Assembly: GCA_946887045.1 (NCBI GenBank)
Contig: CAMPKC010000053.1
Location: forward strand, 1 to 33,849
DNA from: an uncultured Sphingobacteriaceae bacterium
GTDB lineage: Bacteria > Bacteroidota > Bacteroidia > Sphingobacteriales > Sphingobacteriaceae
Direction: 5' to 3'
Length of the DNA stretch: 33,849 bases
Position numbers and translations under genes: made by a program. The stretch's first letter is position 1. Each line of letters opens with the position of its first letter. The notes under the pieces were generated by a model. The model was not told where the DNA came from. It saw nothing but the letters and a program-made list of their open reading frames with translations, and did no database searches. Shown piece by piece: positions 16,386 through 25,516 of the stretch.

Positions 16386-16415
16386 GAAAGATAAGGAAAG
16401 TTTGAAAATTTCAAA
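16386..16415 (-). promoter_or_regulatory. Candidate Bacteroidota promoter for the M48 gene
   Basis: On the minus strand, TTTG (16412-16415) is followed after 18 bases by TATCTTTC (16386-16393). This fits the Bacteroidota pattern TTTG at -33 and TAnnTTTG at -7 with one mismatch. It lies about 18-47 bp upstream of the protease ATG. It is pattern-based only. Confidence 0.3.
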
Positions 16416-16682
16416 TGATCGCGTGTCTCCACATCGCAAAATATTCCCACCTAACTATACTGCGGCTTTCAGGTTGTCACCGGTACAAATTATCTCAACA
16501 TGCGAATAACAAGGAGAGATTAAACGAACTATTCACAAATCGAGTTACAAGCGAGAGGCGATTTGCGATGGTTTTGTTTTTATAGGGCTTGTGATCGGTT
16601 TATTTTTTATTTATCAGTTAAATATTGCTAAAAAAATGGATCTTTATTAAAATACTTTGTCATAATTATTGAAAATATATGA

Positions 16683-16708
16683 AAAAATATGATTTTCGTC
16701 ATATTTTT
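16683..16708. promoter_or_regulatory. Perfect inverted repeat upstream of the nitrate operon, candidate operator
   Basis: AAAAATATGA (16683-16692) and TCATATTTTT (16699-16708) are perfect 10-bp arms around TTTTCG. The centre is about 45 bp upstream of the first ATG of the nitrate locus, a typical place for a dimeric transcription factor. A CRP/FNR-type regulator would fit the two-fold symmetry, but the half-site is not the classical TTGAT, so the regulator is unknown. The rest of the 372-bp gap (16369-16740) shows no gene. Confidence 0.45.
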
Positions 16709-16740
16709 GGAGGTGTTTAAGACGATTTTGGTGAAATAAT

Positions 16741-17817
16741 ATGATAAGATCTGTATTTTTATTGAACAGAAAAGCGCTATGGAATGCAACGGTGATATCT
16801 CTGATAACCATTGCCCTGGTGTTTTACGGTTCCAGGGAGCTTCAGAACTTTGATGCGGCTTTAATTGCGTATTTATTCGGTACTGTATTTGCCTTTTTTG
16901 GAGTGATTTACAGATATTCGGTATGGCTACAAAGACCTCCAACCCGTATGTATTTCCGCCGGGGAAGGGAGCTGATTTTTAGCAGGCGCTTTTTCTCACA
17001 TGCAGCTTTTTTAATGAAGGACACTGTTGAGAATATTGCCTTTCAGAAATTTATCTACAAACGCGGTCGCGATCGATGGATTGGTCACTTTCTTATGGCC
17101 TTCGGTTGTACACTGGCCTTCGCAATAACATTTCCTTTAACTTTTGGCTGGATCCATTTTACGCTGAAAGAGGGATCAAGTTTATTTCCTGATAGTATTC
17201 GTTTATATGAAGCTCATTTCTTCGGCTTTAAAATGATGGAATTTGAACTGGGTTCGGTAATGGCATTTTTTGTATTTCATGCGCTTAATTATTCATCCTG
17301 GATGGTGATAGTAGGGGTGATCGTGTTTATGCGTCGCCGCTTAACCAAACCCGGATTAATTGCTACGCAATCGTTCGAGGGCGATCTTTTGCCGCTTATT
17401 TTGCTGTTCGCTATTGCTGGCTCGGGCCTGGGTTTAACCTACAGCTACGAGTTTATGAAGGGCTTTGCTTACGATTTTATGGCTGTAACACATGCCATCA
17501 CCGTAATTATGTTCCTTATCTGGATTCCCTTCGGCAAGTTCTTCCACATCATACAAAAGCCTGCACAATTAATGGCTCATGTTTATAGAAGAGAAGGGGA
17601 AAGGCGTGGCATGGCTGTTTGTCCGCATACAGGCGAGGAGTTTGCTACGCAAATGCATATTGATGATTTAAAACAAGTAACCAAAGAACTAGGCTTTGAT
17701 TTTTCGCTGCCAGATGGGAGTTCTCATCTTGATTTAAGTCCTGAAGGAAAACGCGCAAGGCTTGCAATGGCACATTTAAAAGCCCGCGAGGCAAACAACG
17801 GGAGGCTTTTCGGTTAA
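16741..17817 (+). CDS. NarI-like membrane cytochrome b subunit of nitrate reductase module
   Basis: This 358-residue protein is the first gene of the nitrate locus. Hydrophobic segments near 12-32, 38-58, 111-137, 178-205, 212-238 and 246-268 make it a multi-pass membrane protein, and His residues in the helices (for example in [18 protein letters not shown] and [10 protein letters not shown]) are candidate haem b ligands, as in the NarI/DsrM-like quinol-oxidising cytochromes. The last 80 residues are soluble and hydrophilic ([14 protein letters not shown]...) and would lie in the cytoplasm. It would pass electrons from the quinone pool to the Fe-S proteins encoded next. The family assignment rests on topology and context, not on a strong motif. 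Confidence 0.65.
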   Translation: MIRSVFLLNRKALWNATVISLITIALVFYGSRELQNFDAALIAYLFGTVFAFFGVIYRYSVWLQRPPTRMYFRRGRELIFSRRFFSHAAFLMKDTVENIAFQKFIYKRGRDRWIGHFLMAFGCTLAFAITFPLTFGWIHFTLKEGSSLFPDSIRLYEAHFFGFKMMEFELGSVMAFFVFHALNYSSWMVIVGVIVFMRRRLTKPGLIATQSFEGDLLPLILLFAIAGSGLGLTYSYEFMKGFAYDFMAVTHAITVIMFLIWIPFGKFFHIIQKPAQLMAHVYRREGERRGMAVCPHTGEEFATQMHIDDLKQVTKELGFDFSLPDGSSHLDLSPEGKRARLAMAHLKAREANNGRLFG

Positions 17818-17840
17818 CAATAATTTACCAACAAGATTTT

Positions 17841-20057
17841 ATGGCAACACTTCCAGTTTCGGCAGAGGAACTTATAGAAAAATTCGGCCCCAGTTTAAAC
17901 TATCCGCCTAAAGAAGGATATCCGGGGCGTGATGAACCTGATAAAGAAGTTAAAACACATTGTTGTTTTTGCGGAATGCAGTGTGGTATGAAACTCCTGG
18001 TTAAGGATAATACCGTGGTGGGCTTTGAACCATGGATGGAGTTTCCATACAATGAAGGGCGTTTGTGTCCTAAGGGTGTTGAGCGCTATCTGCAAAATAA
18101 CCATCCCGACAGGCTGTTGTATCCTTTACGACGTGTAAAAGGGGCTGGCTTTAGACGTATGGACTGGGATGATGCCCTTACACATACTGTCGATGAAATT
18201 AAGCGTATTCAGGAAAAATACGGAAACAATGCTTTCGGAATGCTTTCAGGTGTTTCTTTAAGTAACGAGAAAAGCTACCTGGTTGGAAAGTTTGCCCGCG
18301 TTGCTTTAAAAACAGCAAACCTTGATTATAATGGACGCCTGTGTATGGTAAGTGCCGGGGCCGGAAATAAAAAGGCATTTGGGCTCGACCGTATATCCAA
18401 CAGTTTCGAAGACCTGGAGCGGGCTGAAGTTATTATTGTTACCGGCGCTAATATCAGCGAAACTTTCCCTACGCTTACACACTGGATCTGGAGGGCGAGA
18501 GATTATGGCGCTAAGCTGATTGTGATAGATCCGCGTATGATTCCGCTTGCCAGAACTGCCGACTTACACCTGCCGGTAAAACCCGGAACAGATTCTGCAC
18601 TTTTGGGTGCCATGCTGAAGTACCTGGCCGATAATGACATGCTTGATCATGACTTTATCCGCGATCATACCAGTGGCTTTGACGAGGCTTTAGAGATAGT
18701 CAAAGATTATACGCTGGAATGGGCCGAAGAGGTAACCGGTATCGAAAAAGAGAAAATTGAAACCGCTGCTAAATGGTGGGGACAGGCTAAAACCAGTTTC
18801 TTACTGCATGCCCGCGGTATCGAACATCATACCAAAGGTGTGGATAATGTAGTGGCTTGTATCAACCTTGTACTTGCGACCGGCCGTATTGGTAAGCCTT
18901 ATTGTGGTTACGGTACGATTACGGGACAAGGAAACGGACAGGGGGGCAGGGAGCATGGTCATAAATGTGATCAGCTTCCGGGAAACCGTGATATTGAAAA
19001 TCCGGAGCACCGTAAATACATTTCGGAGGTTTGGGGTATTGATGAAAAGGATATGCCGGGAAAAGGGCATACTGCTTTTGAGCTTATAGAAGCTATTCAT
19101 CGTGGTGAAGTGAAAGGGCTGATTTCCTTATGTTTTAATCCTTTAGTGTCTCTGCCAAATAACAGTTACGTTCGCGAAGCTTTTGAGAAACTGGAGTTCT
19201 ACATGTGTATCGATTTCTTTATGAACGAGACTTCGCGACATGCGGATATTATTTTGCCGGGATCTTTACATGAAGAAGAGGAAGGAACCGTTACTTCAGC
19301 AGAGGGAAGGGTGATCCGGATACGTAAGGCAGTAGATTGTCCCGGAGAAGCCCGTCCGGATACTGAGATTCTTCTGGATATTGCCAACAGGCTTGGTTAT
19401 GGTGATAAGTTCAACTTCAAAACCAGCGAAGAGATCTTTAATGAACTGCGGGTAGCCTCAAAAGGCGGTACGGCAGATTATTACGGAATCACTTATCAAA
19501 AAATTGAGGACAATATGGGCGTTTTCTGGCCTTGTCCTTCTTTGGATCATCCGGGAACGAAACGACTTTGGGAAGACCGGAAGTTTCATACCAATGATGG
19601 TAAAGCGCATTTTAACCCTGTAAAATACCGTGATCCGGGCGAGGTTACAGATGAAGAATATCCGGTTGTGATGACAACCGGCCGTGTGGTTTCGCAATAT
19701 CTGAGCGGAACACAAACCCGTCGTATTGGTAAGCTGGTAGATAATTTCCCGGAACCTAAAATAGAAATGCACCCGGAGCTCGCAGCAAAATACGGTATCC
19801 GTAATAATGAACTGGTGAGGTTAAGTACCCGCCGCGGTTCGGAAGTGTTTCCGGCACATATTGTAGAGACTATACGCAAGGATACTATTTTCCTGCCTTA
19901 CCATTGGCCTGGTAAAAAATCGGCAAATCAGTTTACTACACCCCATTTAGATCCTGTTTCCAAGATTCCGGAGTTTAAGGTTTGTGCCTGTAAAATAGAG
20001 GGAACCGGCGAGTTTGCCGCACCTTCAAAAGATTCAAAAGCATTTCAAAGCAGTTAA
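17841..20057 (+). CDS. Molybdopterin nitrate reductase, NarB/NasA-like catalytic subunit
   Basis: This 738-residue bis-MGD oxidoreductase has the N-terminal [4Fe-4S] site Cys41-x2-Cys44-x3-Cys48...Cys76 (HCCFCGMQC...RLCPKG) and a Cys as the expected Mo ligand in [10 protein letters not shown] (Cys168). The segments [20 protein letters not shown] and LIVIDPR, the repeated [20 protein letters not shown] and the C-terminal MGD domain from about 620 match assimilatory NarB/NasA-type nitrate reductases, and the length (NarB about 730) agrees. There is no Tat or Sec signal, so it should work in the cytoplasm. It lies 23 bp after the cytochrome gene and 21 bp before the ferredoxin. A different DMSO-family oxyanion substrate cannot be excluded, but the NarK neighbour supports nitrate. 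Confidence 0.85.
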   Translation: MATLPVSAEELIEKFGPSLNYPPKEGYPGRDEPDKEVKTHCCFCGMQCGMKLLVKDNTVVGFEPWMEFPYNEGRLCPKGVERYLQNNHPDRLLYPLRRVKGAGFRRMDWDDALTHTVDEIKRIQEKYGNNAFGMLSGVSLSNEKSYLVGKFARVALKTANLDYNGRLCMVSAGAGNKKAFGLDRISNSFEDLERAEVIIVTGANISETFPTLTHWIWRARDYGAKLIVIDPRMIPLARTADLHLPVKPGTDSALLGAMLKYLADNDMLDHDFIRDHTSGFDEALEIVKDYTLEWAEEVTGIEKEKIETAAKWWGQAKTSFLLHARGIEHHTKGVDNVVACINLVLATGRIGKPYCGYGTITGQGNGQGGREHGHKCDQLPGNRDIENPEHRKYISEVWGIDEKDMPGKGHTAFELIEAIHRGEVKGLISLCFNPLVSLPNNSYVREAFEKLEFYMCIDFFMNETSRHADIILPGSLHEEEEGTVTSAEGRVIRIRKAVDCPGEARPDTEILLDIANRLGYGDKFNFKTSEEIFNELRVASKGGTADYYGITYQKIEDNMGVFWPCPSLDHPGTKRLWEDRKFHTNDGKAHFNPVKYRDPGEVTDEEYPVVMTTGRVVSQYLSGTQTRRIGKLVDNFPEPKIEMHPELAAKYGIRNNELVRLSTRRGSEVFPAHIVETIRKDTIFLPYHWPGKKSANQFTTPHLDPVSKIPEFKVCACKIEGTGEFAAPSKDSKAFQSS

Positions 20058-20078
20058 TCCTAACCATTAAGAAGATAT

Positions 20079-20648
20079 ATGCCTGTTACTAATTATATAC
20101 AAAATCAGGAGTTTTTTATAGACATGCAACGCTGCATTGGCTGTAAGGCCTGCGAAATGGCTTGCGCCGAATGCGAAACCAATGGTCAGGAATCTATGAT
20201 CCATGTAAATTATGTGGATCGTGCTACCACCGTGCAAACTACTGTGCAGGTATGTATGCATTGTGAGGAACCGGCATGTGCGAGCGTTTGTCCCGCAGAT
20301 GCGATTTCTAAAGACGAGTTTGGCGTTGTTCATACGGCAAATACTTCGCGCTGTATAGGTTGTTCCAACTGCGTAATGGCCTGTCCGTTCGGCGTTCCTA
20401 AAAAGAACGAAGAGTACGATTTGATGATGAAGTGCACCATGTGTTACGACCGTACCAGTGCGGGTAAAAAGCCAATGTGTGCTACTGTTTGTCCTACCCA
20501 GGCGCTGTATTACGGTACCCGTGAAGAAATGGCCCGTATGCGCCCGAACAGTTCGCCGGTAAGCAACTTTATTTTCGGGAATCAGAACGTGAATACCAAA
20601 GTTAATATCATGATGCCGAAAGGCACCACCGAATTTGTAGTTTATTGA
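20079..20648 (+). CDS. 4Fe-4S dicluster ferredoxin, NrfC/NarH-like electron transfer subunit
   Basis: This 189-residue protein has four cysteine groups: [14 protein letters not shown] (from Cys19), [14 protein letters not shown] (from Cys59), [12 protein letters not shown] (from Cys92) and CTMC plus CATVCP (from Cys119). That is enough for four [4Fe-4S] clusters, as in the beta subunits of DMSO-reductase family enzymes. It has no signal peptide. It would carry electrons between the membrane/Rieske part and the molybdopterin subunit. It starts 21 bp after the reductase and ends 3 bp before the Rieske gene. Confidence 0.9.
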   Translation: MPVTNYIQNQEFFIDMQRCIGCKACEMACAECETNGQESMIHVNYVDRATTVQTTVQVCMHCEEPACASVCPADAISKDEFGVVHTANTSRCIGCSNCVMACPFGVPKKNEEYDLMMKCTMCYDRTSAGKKPMCATVCPTQALYYGTREEMARMRPNSSPVSNFIFGNQNVNTKVNIMMPKGTTEFVVY

Positions 20649-20651
20649 TAT

Positions 20652-21170
20652 ATGTCTTCAAAAAACAAGGATAAGCATTGGAAAGAGGATTTCCCGATCG
20701 AGCAACTGGAATCTACCCAGGTTTCGCGTCGCAATTTTGCAAAGTTTTTATGTCTCGTTTCAGGAGGGCTTGCTGCCGGTAGCGGAGCCGTTGCTGTAAA
20801 GGCCAATTTCTTTCCTGAACAGAAAATTGAAGGCGAGCATTTTGTATGTAAGAAAAGCGACATTCCGGTAGGCGGAACCCGTTCGTTTGTAATCAGCGGA
20901 AGCATCATTCCCTATGTCTTAATTCATTTGGAAGACGGCCAGCTGCGTGCTTACGAACAAAAATGTACCCACTTATCCTGCGCCGTTTTTTACAAGCCGG
21001 GCACTGGAAAAATAGAATGCCCATGCCATAACGGATGGTTCAATGCACTTACCGGCGAGGTTCTTGCAGGGCCGCCGCCAAGACCGCTTCCACGTTTAGA
21101 CGTGCTGGAAAAACCAGATGGTGTTTATGTAAAGGCATTTGTAGAATCTAACCAGAAAGAAACAGTTTAA
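20652..21170 (+). CDS. Tat-anchored Rieske [2Fe-2S] protein
   Basis: This 172-residue protein has the Rieske boxes CTHLSC (Cys105, His107, Cys110) and CPCHNGWF (Cys123, Cys125, His126). Ligands should be Cys105, His107, Cys123 and His126, with a disulphide between Cys110 and Cys125, as in high-potential bc-type Rieske proteins. A twin-arginine motif SRRNFAKFL (Arg26, Arg27) precedes a hydrophobic stretch (about 32-50), so the cluster domain is folded first and exported to the periplasmic face, probably anchored. The proline-rich turn GPPPRPLP follows box 2. It is 3 bp after the ferredoxin gene and 4 bp before the next gene, so one operon is nearly certain. Confidence 0.9.
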   Translation: MSSKNKDKHWKEDFPIEQLESTQVSRRNFAKFLCLVSGGLAAGSGAVAVKANFFPEQKIEGEHFVCKKSDIPVGGTRSFVISGSIIPYVLIHLEDGQLRAYEQKCTHLSCAVFYKPGTGKIECPCHNGWFNALTGEVLAGPPPRPLPRLDVLEKPDGVYVKAFVESNQKETV

Positions 21171-21174
21171 TTGT

Positions 21175-21453
21175 ATGAGTACGTTTAGAGAGGCCCAGAA
21201 TCAGGCCCATCCCAATAAAATCAGTACCTTATTACTGGCCTTAATCATTGTTATGATATTTAATGTAGCTATGCAGATATGGCTGTTGTATACCGCATTG
21301 AATAATGCTCTTGCAGAGCATAAAGATATTGCCTTCCCGGCTTTTCTCGCTTCTTTGTTCCTGTTTCTGATAGGATTTTTCTGGTTGTATTATTTGCCGG
21401 GAGGAGTTAAGAAGCACACCGTTAAAGAGTTTTATACTACAGTATACAGATAG
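21175..21453 (+). CDS. Small two-helix membrane protein of the nitrate operon
   Basis: This 92-residue protein has two transmembrane segments, about 17-43 (STLLLALIIVMIFNVAMQIW) and 54-75 (FPAFLASLFLFLIGFFWLYY). Both ends are hydrophilic. No metal-binding motif is visible. It starts 4 bp after the Rieske gene, so it is probably a structural or assembly subunit of the same membrane complex. I do not recognise a functional family. Confidence 0.75.
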   Translation: MSTFREAQNQAHPNKISTLLLALIIVMIFNVAMQIWLLYTALNNALAEHKDIAFPAFLASLFLFLIGFFWLYYLPGGVKKHTVKEFYTTVYR

Positions 21454-21492
21454 TGCCCTGTGTCCGAGTGTTTTTATTAAATAAAATAAGCG

Positions 21493-21570
21493 ATTTGTAT
21501 TCCCCTTGCCTTGAGGAGAGGCATTGGGTTTATACCTCTCTGCCTTCAGCATCTCTCCCCGGGGGAGAGA
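21493..21570. repeat. Hairpin element related to the 13.1-14.2 kb array
   Basis: Two hairpins follow each other: one near 21504-21526 around TGCCTTGAGGAGAGGCA, and a near-perfect palindrome TCTCTCCCCGGGGGAGAGA at 21552-21570. The sequence style matches the palindromic array at 13104-14210. It sits between the small membrane-protein gene and narK, a 192-bp gap, and could reduce read-through or protect mRNA ends. The rest of the gap shows no gene. Confidence 0.5.
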
Positions 21571-21645
21571 AGGCCCAAACACCCGATTAAACGCCCATAA
21601 CAATCGATCTCAGCGTAAGAGTATCTGCCTAAAAAAGAAACAGTG

Positions 21646-23190
21646 ATGATTGCAGAAGCAAGTCCAACATTAAAATCTCATAAAATTTTAGCCTTAAGCA
21701 CCTTCGGTTTTCTGATGTGCTTTTCTGCCTGGATGATTAACGGCGTATTGGTTACTTATCTAACTGATAATGGCATCTTTCGGTGGGATATGATGCAAAT
21801 AGGGTGGCTGATGGGGGTCCCGGTTTTAACCGGCGCTGTTTGCCGCTTGCCAATGGGTATTTTAACAGACCGGTTCGGCGGTAAATGGGTATTTGGTACG
21901 CTAGCTGTGGTTTGTGCTATCCCGATGTTTTTGCTATCGAAGGCAAATGTTTATTCAGACTTTTTAGTTCTTAGCTTTTTCTTCGGCCTGGCGGGCTCAA
22001 GCTTTGCGGTTGGTATTGGATTTACATCGGTATGGTATCCAAAAAACTGGCAAGGGCGGGCATTAGGTATTTTTGGTATGGGTTCTGCCGGCGCATCGCT
22101 AACTACATTGATTGGACCAAGCTTATTAAACAGTCTTACAGATAATGGAGCTAATCCGGAGGGTTGGAGAAACCTCCCGGTAATTTATTCGGTAGTTCTT
22201 TTAGCAGTAGGTTTATCGTTCTTTCTGTTCGCCGAAAACAAGAAGCCTGTAGCAAATAGCAAACCACTAGGGCAGCTATTATCGCCTTTAAAAGAAGTCA
22301 GGGTTTGGAGATTCGGATTGTATTATTTCCTGCTGTTCGGTTGTTTTGTAACCTTTTCTCAGTGGCTGGTTCCCTATTTTGTAAACGTATACCATTGCAG
22401 CCTTGTAGAAGCAGGGCTATATGCTTCGTGTTTCAGTTTACCGGCAGGTGTATTCCGTATTCTGGGAGGCGTTCTGTCGGATAAGTACGGAGCACGGAAG
22501 GTGATGTATGGAGTTTTGAGTACAACTATAATTTTAAGCTTTTTGCTTTTAATTCCGCAGATGGAAATCACCTCGCCAGGTTCGGGCATAATGGCTGCCG
22601 AAGCAGGTGTTGTTACCGAAGTAAACGCAAAAGAGATTAAGGTTGATGGTATAAGTTATCCGATTGTTCGGCGAACTAATAAATTTGCCGACGTAGATAA
22701 TCAGGTATTGCTATTGCCGGCTAAAGAATCATGGCATGAGGTGAGGGTTAAAGCCGGCGATAAAATTTCAAAGAAGCAATTGCTTGCCCAGGGAACAACC
22801 AAGATATATTTCCAGGCAAATAAGTGGGTGTTCATTATGCTGGTATTACTGACAGGGGTTTGCTGGGGAATCGGGACGGCTGCTGTCTTTAAGCATATTC
22901 CCGATTATTTTCCTTCACAAATCGGGCTTGTTGGGGGTATGGTGGGCTTAATTGGGGGACTAGGCGGCTTCATCGGGCCGATTTTATTTGGATATCTTCT
23001 TAACCTCACCGGGCTGTGGACAAGCTCGTGGATGTTCATTTGTGGCCTTGCTATTTTTAGCATTATATGGATGCACATGGTGATCACTAAAATGATGTCA
23101 AAACGCGCTCCTGATTTAAGCGGAAAATTTGACCGCATGCCTGTAATAAAAGCGGCGCCTGTTAAATGGGAAAAGGAGTTGGTTAGTTAA
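21646..23190 (+). CDS. narK: NarK-family nitrate/nitrite MFS transporter with a beta-rich insertion
   Basis: This 514-residue transporter shows both glycine-rich nitrate signatures: FFGLAGSSFAVGIGFTSVWY near 112-131 and GLVGGMVGLIGGLGGFIGPI in the C-terminal half, plus the MFS loop motif RLPMGILTDRFGG. I took the ATG at 21646; a GTG one codon earlier is possible. It is longer than typical 12-helix NarK because about 88 residues are inserted between helices 8 and 9 (about 305-392). The insertion is beta-rich, with GVVTEVNAKEIKVDG and VRVKAGDKISKKQLLAQG resembling barrel-sandwich hybrid or lipoyl-like hairpins, although no biotinyl-type Lys is obvious. It would bring nitrate in for the reductase or export nitrite. 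Confidence 0.85.
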   Translation: MIAEASPTLKSHKILALSTFGFLMCFSAWMINGVLVTYLTDNGIFRWDMMQIGWLMGVPVLTGAVCRLPMGILTDRFGGKWVFGTLAVVCAIPMFLLSKANVYSDFLVLSFFFGLAGSSFAVGIGFTSVWYPKNWQGRALGIFGMGSAGASLTTLIGPSLLNSLTDNGANPEGWRNLPVIYSVVLLAVGLSFFLFAENKKPVANSKPLGQLLSPLKEVRVWRFGLYYFLLFGCFVTFSQWLVPYFVNVYHCSLVEAGLYASCFSLPAGVFRILGGVLSDKYGARKVMYGVLSTTIILSFLLLIPQMEITSPGSGIMAAEAGVVTEVNAKEIKVDGISYPIVRRTNKFADVDNQVLLLPAKESWHEVRVKAGDKISKKQLLAQGTTKIYFQANKWVFIMLVLLTGVCWGIGTAAVFKHIPDYFPSQIGLVGGMVGLIGGLGGFIGPILFGYLLNLTGLWTSSWMFICGLAIFSIIWMHMVITKMMSKRAPDLSGKFDRMPVIKAAPVKWEKELVS

Positions 23191-23572
23191 AGTTGGGAAG
23201 AGGGGAGTTTTTGATATTCTGCCTTCTGGTGCAAAGTCCGGATTTTTAATCTTAGGTTTTAGACTCTAAAAATGAGGATTGTCGTTTTGTATGACAGCAA
23301 CGTTCAACAAGCCATCGCATTGAAGAATTGGGTTGCTGCTTAATCTAAATGTTAATTTCCGTGAAGGAAGAGTAAATATCCTGATTAAATTGGCAATTGG
23401 CTAGACGCTTTTGATTAGAAATGCTGCTGTAAATGTTGTCGATTGCAATTTGATTCGTATATTCATTTTGGATATTGCATTGTTGGTGTGAAAATGGTAA
23501 ATCGGTTTAGCAGGAAGAGGTAAACACGACACTAATCAAACTCATTTAAAAGAATAAAAACACTTAAAATCC
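23191..23572. other. Noncoding gap, no gene seen
   Basis: This 382-bp stretch between narK and the fucosidase gene has no supported ORF, no clear hairpin terminator after narK and no convincing TTTG/TAnnTTTG promoter pair. It probably contains the fucosidase promoter. Confidence 0.4.
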
Positions 23573-24931
23573 ATGATAATACCAAGACTTAACCTTAAAA
23601 CTGTAATTCTGTTATTTACATTTTCAATATGTTCATTAAAGTTAGCCGGCCAGGAAATGGGAGCTGACGAAAAAAAGTCCATGGAAAAAGGCAATAATGC
23701 TTTTAAAGGTGGAATAAATGGGGTGAAGGGTGCTGGTCTAAATCTTCCCCCTGAAAAGATTGAGTGGTGGAAAGATGAAAAATTTGGAATGTTTATTCAT
23801 TGGGGATTATATGCCATTCCCGCTACAGGCGAGTGGACCATGTTTAATCAAAAAATTCCTGCAGATGAATACGCTAAGCTTGCGGATCAATTTAATCCAA
23901 AATCGTTTAATGCTGACGAATGGGCATCTATAGCCAAGCGTGCAGGGATGAAGTACATGGTCATGGTATCAAGACATCATGATGGTTTCGCTTTATGGAA
24001 CAGCCCTTCCAGTTATCGTCGCTTTAACAGCATGGAAACCGCTTCACGCCGGGATTTTGTATCCATGTATACTGAGGCCTGCCGTAAAGCTGGCTTAGCG
24101 GTAGGGCTCTATTACTCACCAATGGACTGGCGTTTCCCGGGTTATTTTGACCCGAAGGGTCTGCCTGAAAATGCAGCACTGATGAAGCAACAAGGATATG
24201 GCCAGGTGGAAGAATTGATGAAAAATTATGGTAAAATCGATATTCTGTGGTATGATGGCGGCTGGCTTGCGCACAAAGGCGGAGATGTTGACGCAGCCTG
24301 GTTTTGGGAGCCACTTAAACTGAATACGATGGTCCGTAAATATCAACCGGATATCCTCATTAATCCGCGATCGGGTATGTTTGGTGATTTTCAGGTTAAT
24401 GAAGGTGGTGCAGAAGTAAAAGGACCTATCATTGACATACCATGGGAAAAATGTTTAAACCTAAGTGGATCAAGCTGGGGATATAATAAAACGGAAAATC
24501 TGATGTCTCTTAAGGAGGTGATTACTATGTTAGTAAATGTGGTAGATAGGGGCGGCAATATGCTGCTTAATGTGGGCCCCGATGCTGATGGCGTGATACC
24601 TGCCGCTCATGTGGCCCGCTTGCAAGAAACAGGTGCATGGCTGAAAAAGAACGGAGAAAGTATTTATGGTACACGTCCCGGCCCTTTCGAGCCTCTGGAT
24701 AGAGTATATGGCGCGACCCAAAAAGGCGATAAGATCTATGTTCATTTATTGAGCCTTCCAGCAGGAAGTACAGAACTCAAATTGCCGGCAATCGATCGGA
24801 AACTGGTGCAATGCAAATTTATAAATGGTAAAAAGATTAAGTTTAATCAGGATAAAACAGGCATTCGCCTTACTATAGACTCAGACCAACTTGACCCTGT
24901 AGTAACAACACTAGTGTTAAAAACTAAGTGA
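23573..24931 (+). CDS. Alpha-L-fucosidase, GH29
   Basis: This 452-residue glycoside hydrolase releases L-fucose from glycans. The N-terminal residues 1-26 form a signal peptide (VILLFTFSICSLKLAGQ), so it acts in the periplasm or outside. GH29 hallmarks are KFGMFIHWGLYAIPATGEW (70-88), SRHHDGFALW (133-142) and LWYDGGW (Asp228 as the nucleophile), then RSGMFGDFQV and WEKCLNLSGSSWGYN. A small C-terminal beta-sandwich follows (about 375-452). The length is standard. It is a single gene, with no SusC/SusD pair in the window. Confidence 0.9.
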   Translation: MIIPRLNLKTVILLFTFSICSLKLAGQEMGADEKKSMEKGNNAFKGGINGVKGAGLNLPPEKIEWWKDEKFGMFIHWGLYAIPATGEWTMFNQKIPADEYAKLADQFNPKSFNADEWASIAKRAGMKYMVMVSRHHDGFALWNSPSSYRRFNSMETASRRDFVSMYTEACRKAGLAVGLYYSPMDWRFPGYFDPKGLPENAALMKQQGYGQVEELMKNYGKIDILWYDGGWLAHKGGDVDAAWFWEPLKLNTMVRKYQPDILINPRSGMFGDFQVNEGGAEVKGPIIDIPWEKCLNLSGSSWGYNKTENLMSLKEVITMLVNVVDRGGNMLLNVGPDADGVIPAAHVARLQETGAWLKKNGESIYGTRPGPFEPLDRVYGATQKGDKIYVHLLSLPAGSTELKLPAIDRKLVQCKFINGKKIKFNQDKTGIRLTIDSDQLDPVVTTLVLKTK

Positions 24932-25020
24932 CAGCCAGATGCTGTTGCAAGGGTTATAGGACTTAAACAGCCTGACGGATTTTTGTGCATAAGCAGAGCA
25001 TTTTGAAAGAAGATCTTCTA

Positions 25021-25230
25021 TTAAGAACTTTTTTTCAGAAAACCGGTGCGAGGATTGGCGGGCTTTCTTGAGAGCTGCTTGAGCATAGTATCAACTTTCA
25101 CTCTTCCATCATCTCCCTGAATACTCTCGAATCCGGAGATCCCGAGGAGCGAATATTCAGCACACGGACCCCGTATGGACCCAGCTTCGACGCCAGGTTT
25201 CTGGAAAACTCTTCTGCAGCGCAACAAAAA
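25021..25230 (-). pseudogene. Short-chain dehydrogenase (SDR) C-terminal remnant, frameshifted
   Basis: On the minus strand, 25101-25224 encodes EEFSRNLASKLGPYGVRVLN followed by IRSSGSPDSRVFREMMEE, the typical post-catalytic region of SDR oxidoreductases, and stops at 25098-25100. A second frame then continues with VDTMLKQL and other residues to a TAA at 25021, again SDR-like. The NAD-binding TGxxxGxG and the YxxxK site are absent. This is a decayed gene end with an indel, not a functional gene. The rest of 24932-25516 shows no gene. Confidence 0.5.
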
Positions 25231-25516
25231 AAAGGAAGCTTTTACGAGCAGAGGCAGGTTAGGTGGCCGAAAATTTAAAAATTTCGTCTTGTTGATCTGA
25301 TTTCTGCGGGAATCTCTTTTACCCTCCAGCTAGCTTTTTGCAATATTTCCCTCTTCTGTTTGACCACTCTCCCTCCGTTCTGACCGAAACTATCTACCGA
25401 TATTGGGTCTGTAAACCAATAGTTTAAATTCCAATAATCCCCTCAGGAATGAAGCTATATCTATTAGAATTATATGTCAAATGAATTCTCTTATCTAATC
25501 AAAATAATAAACCAAA

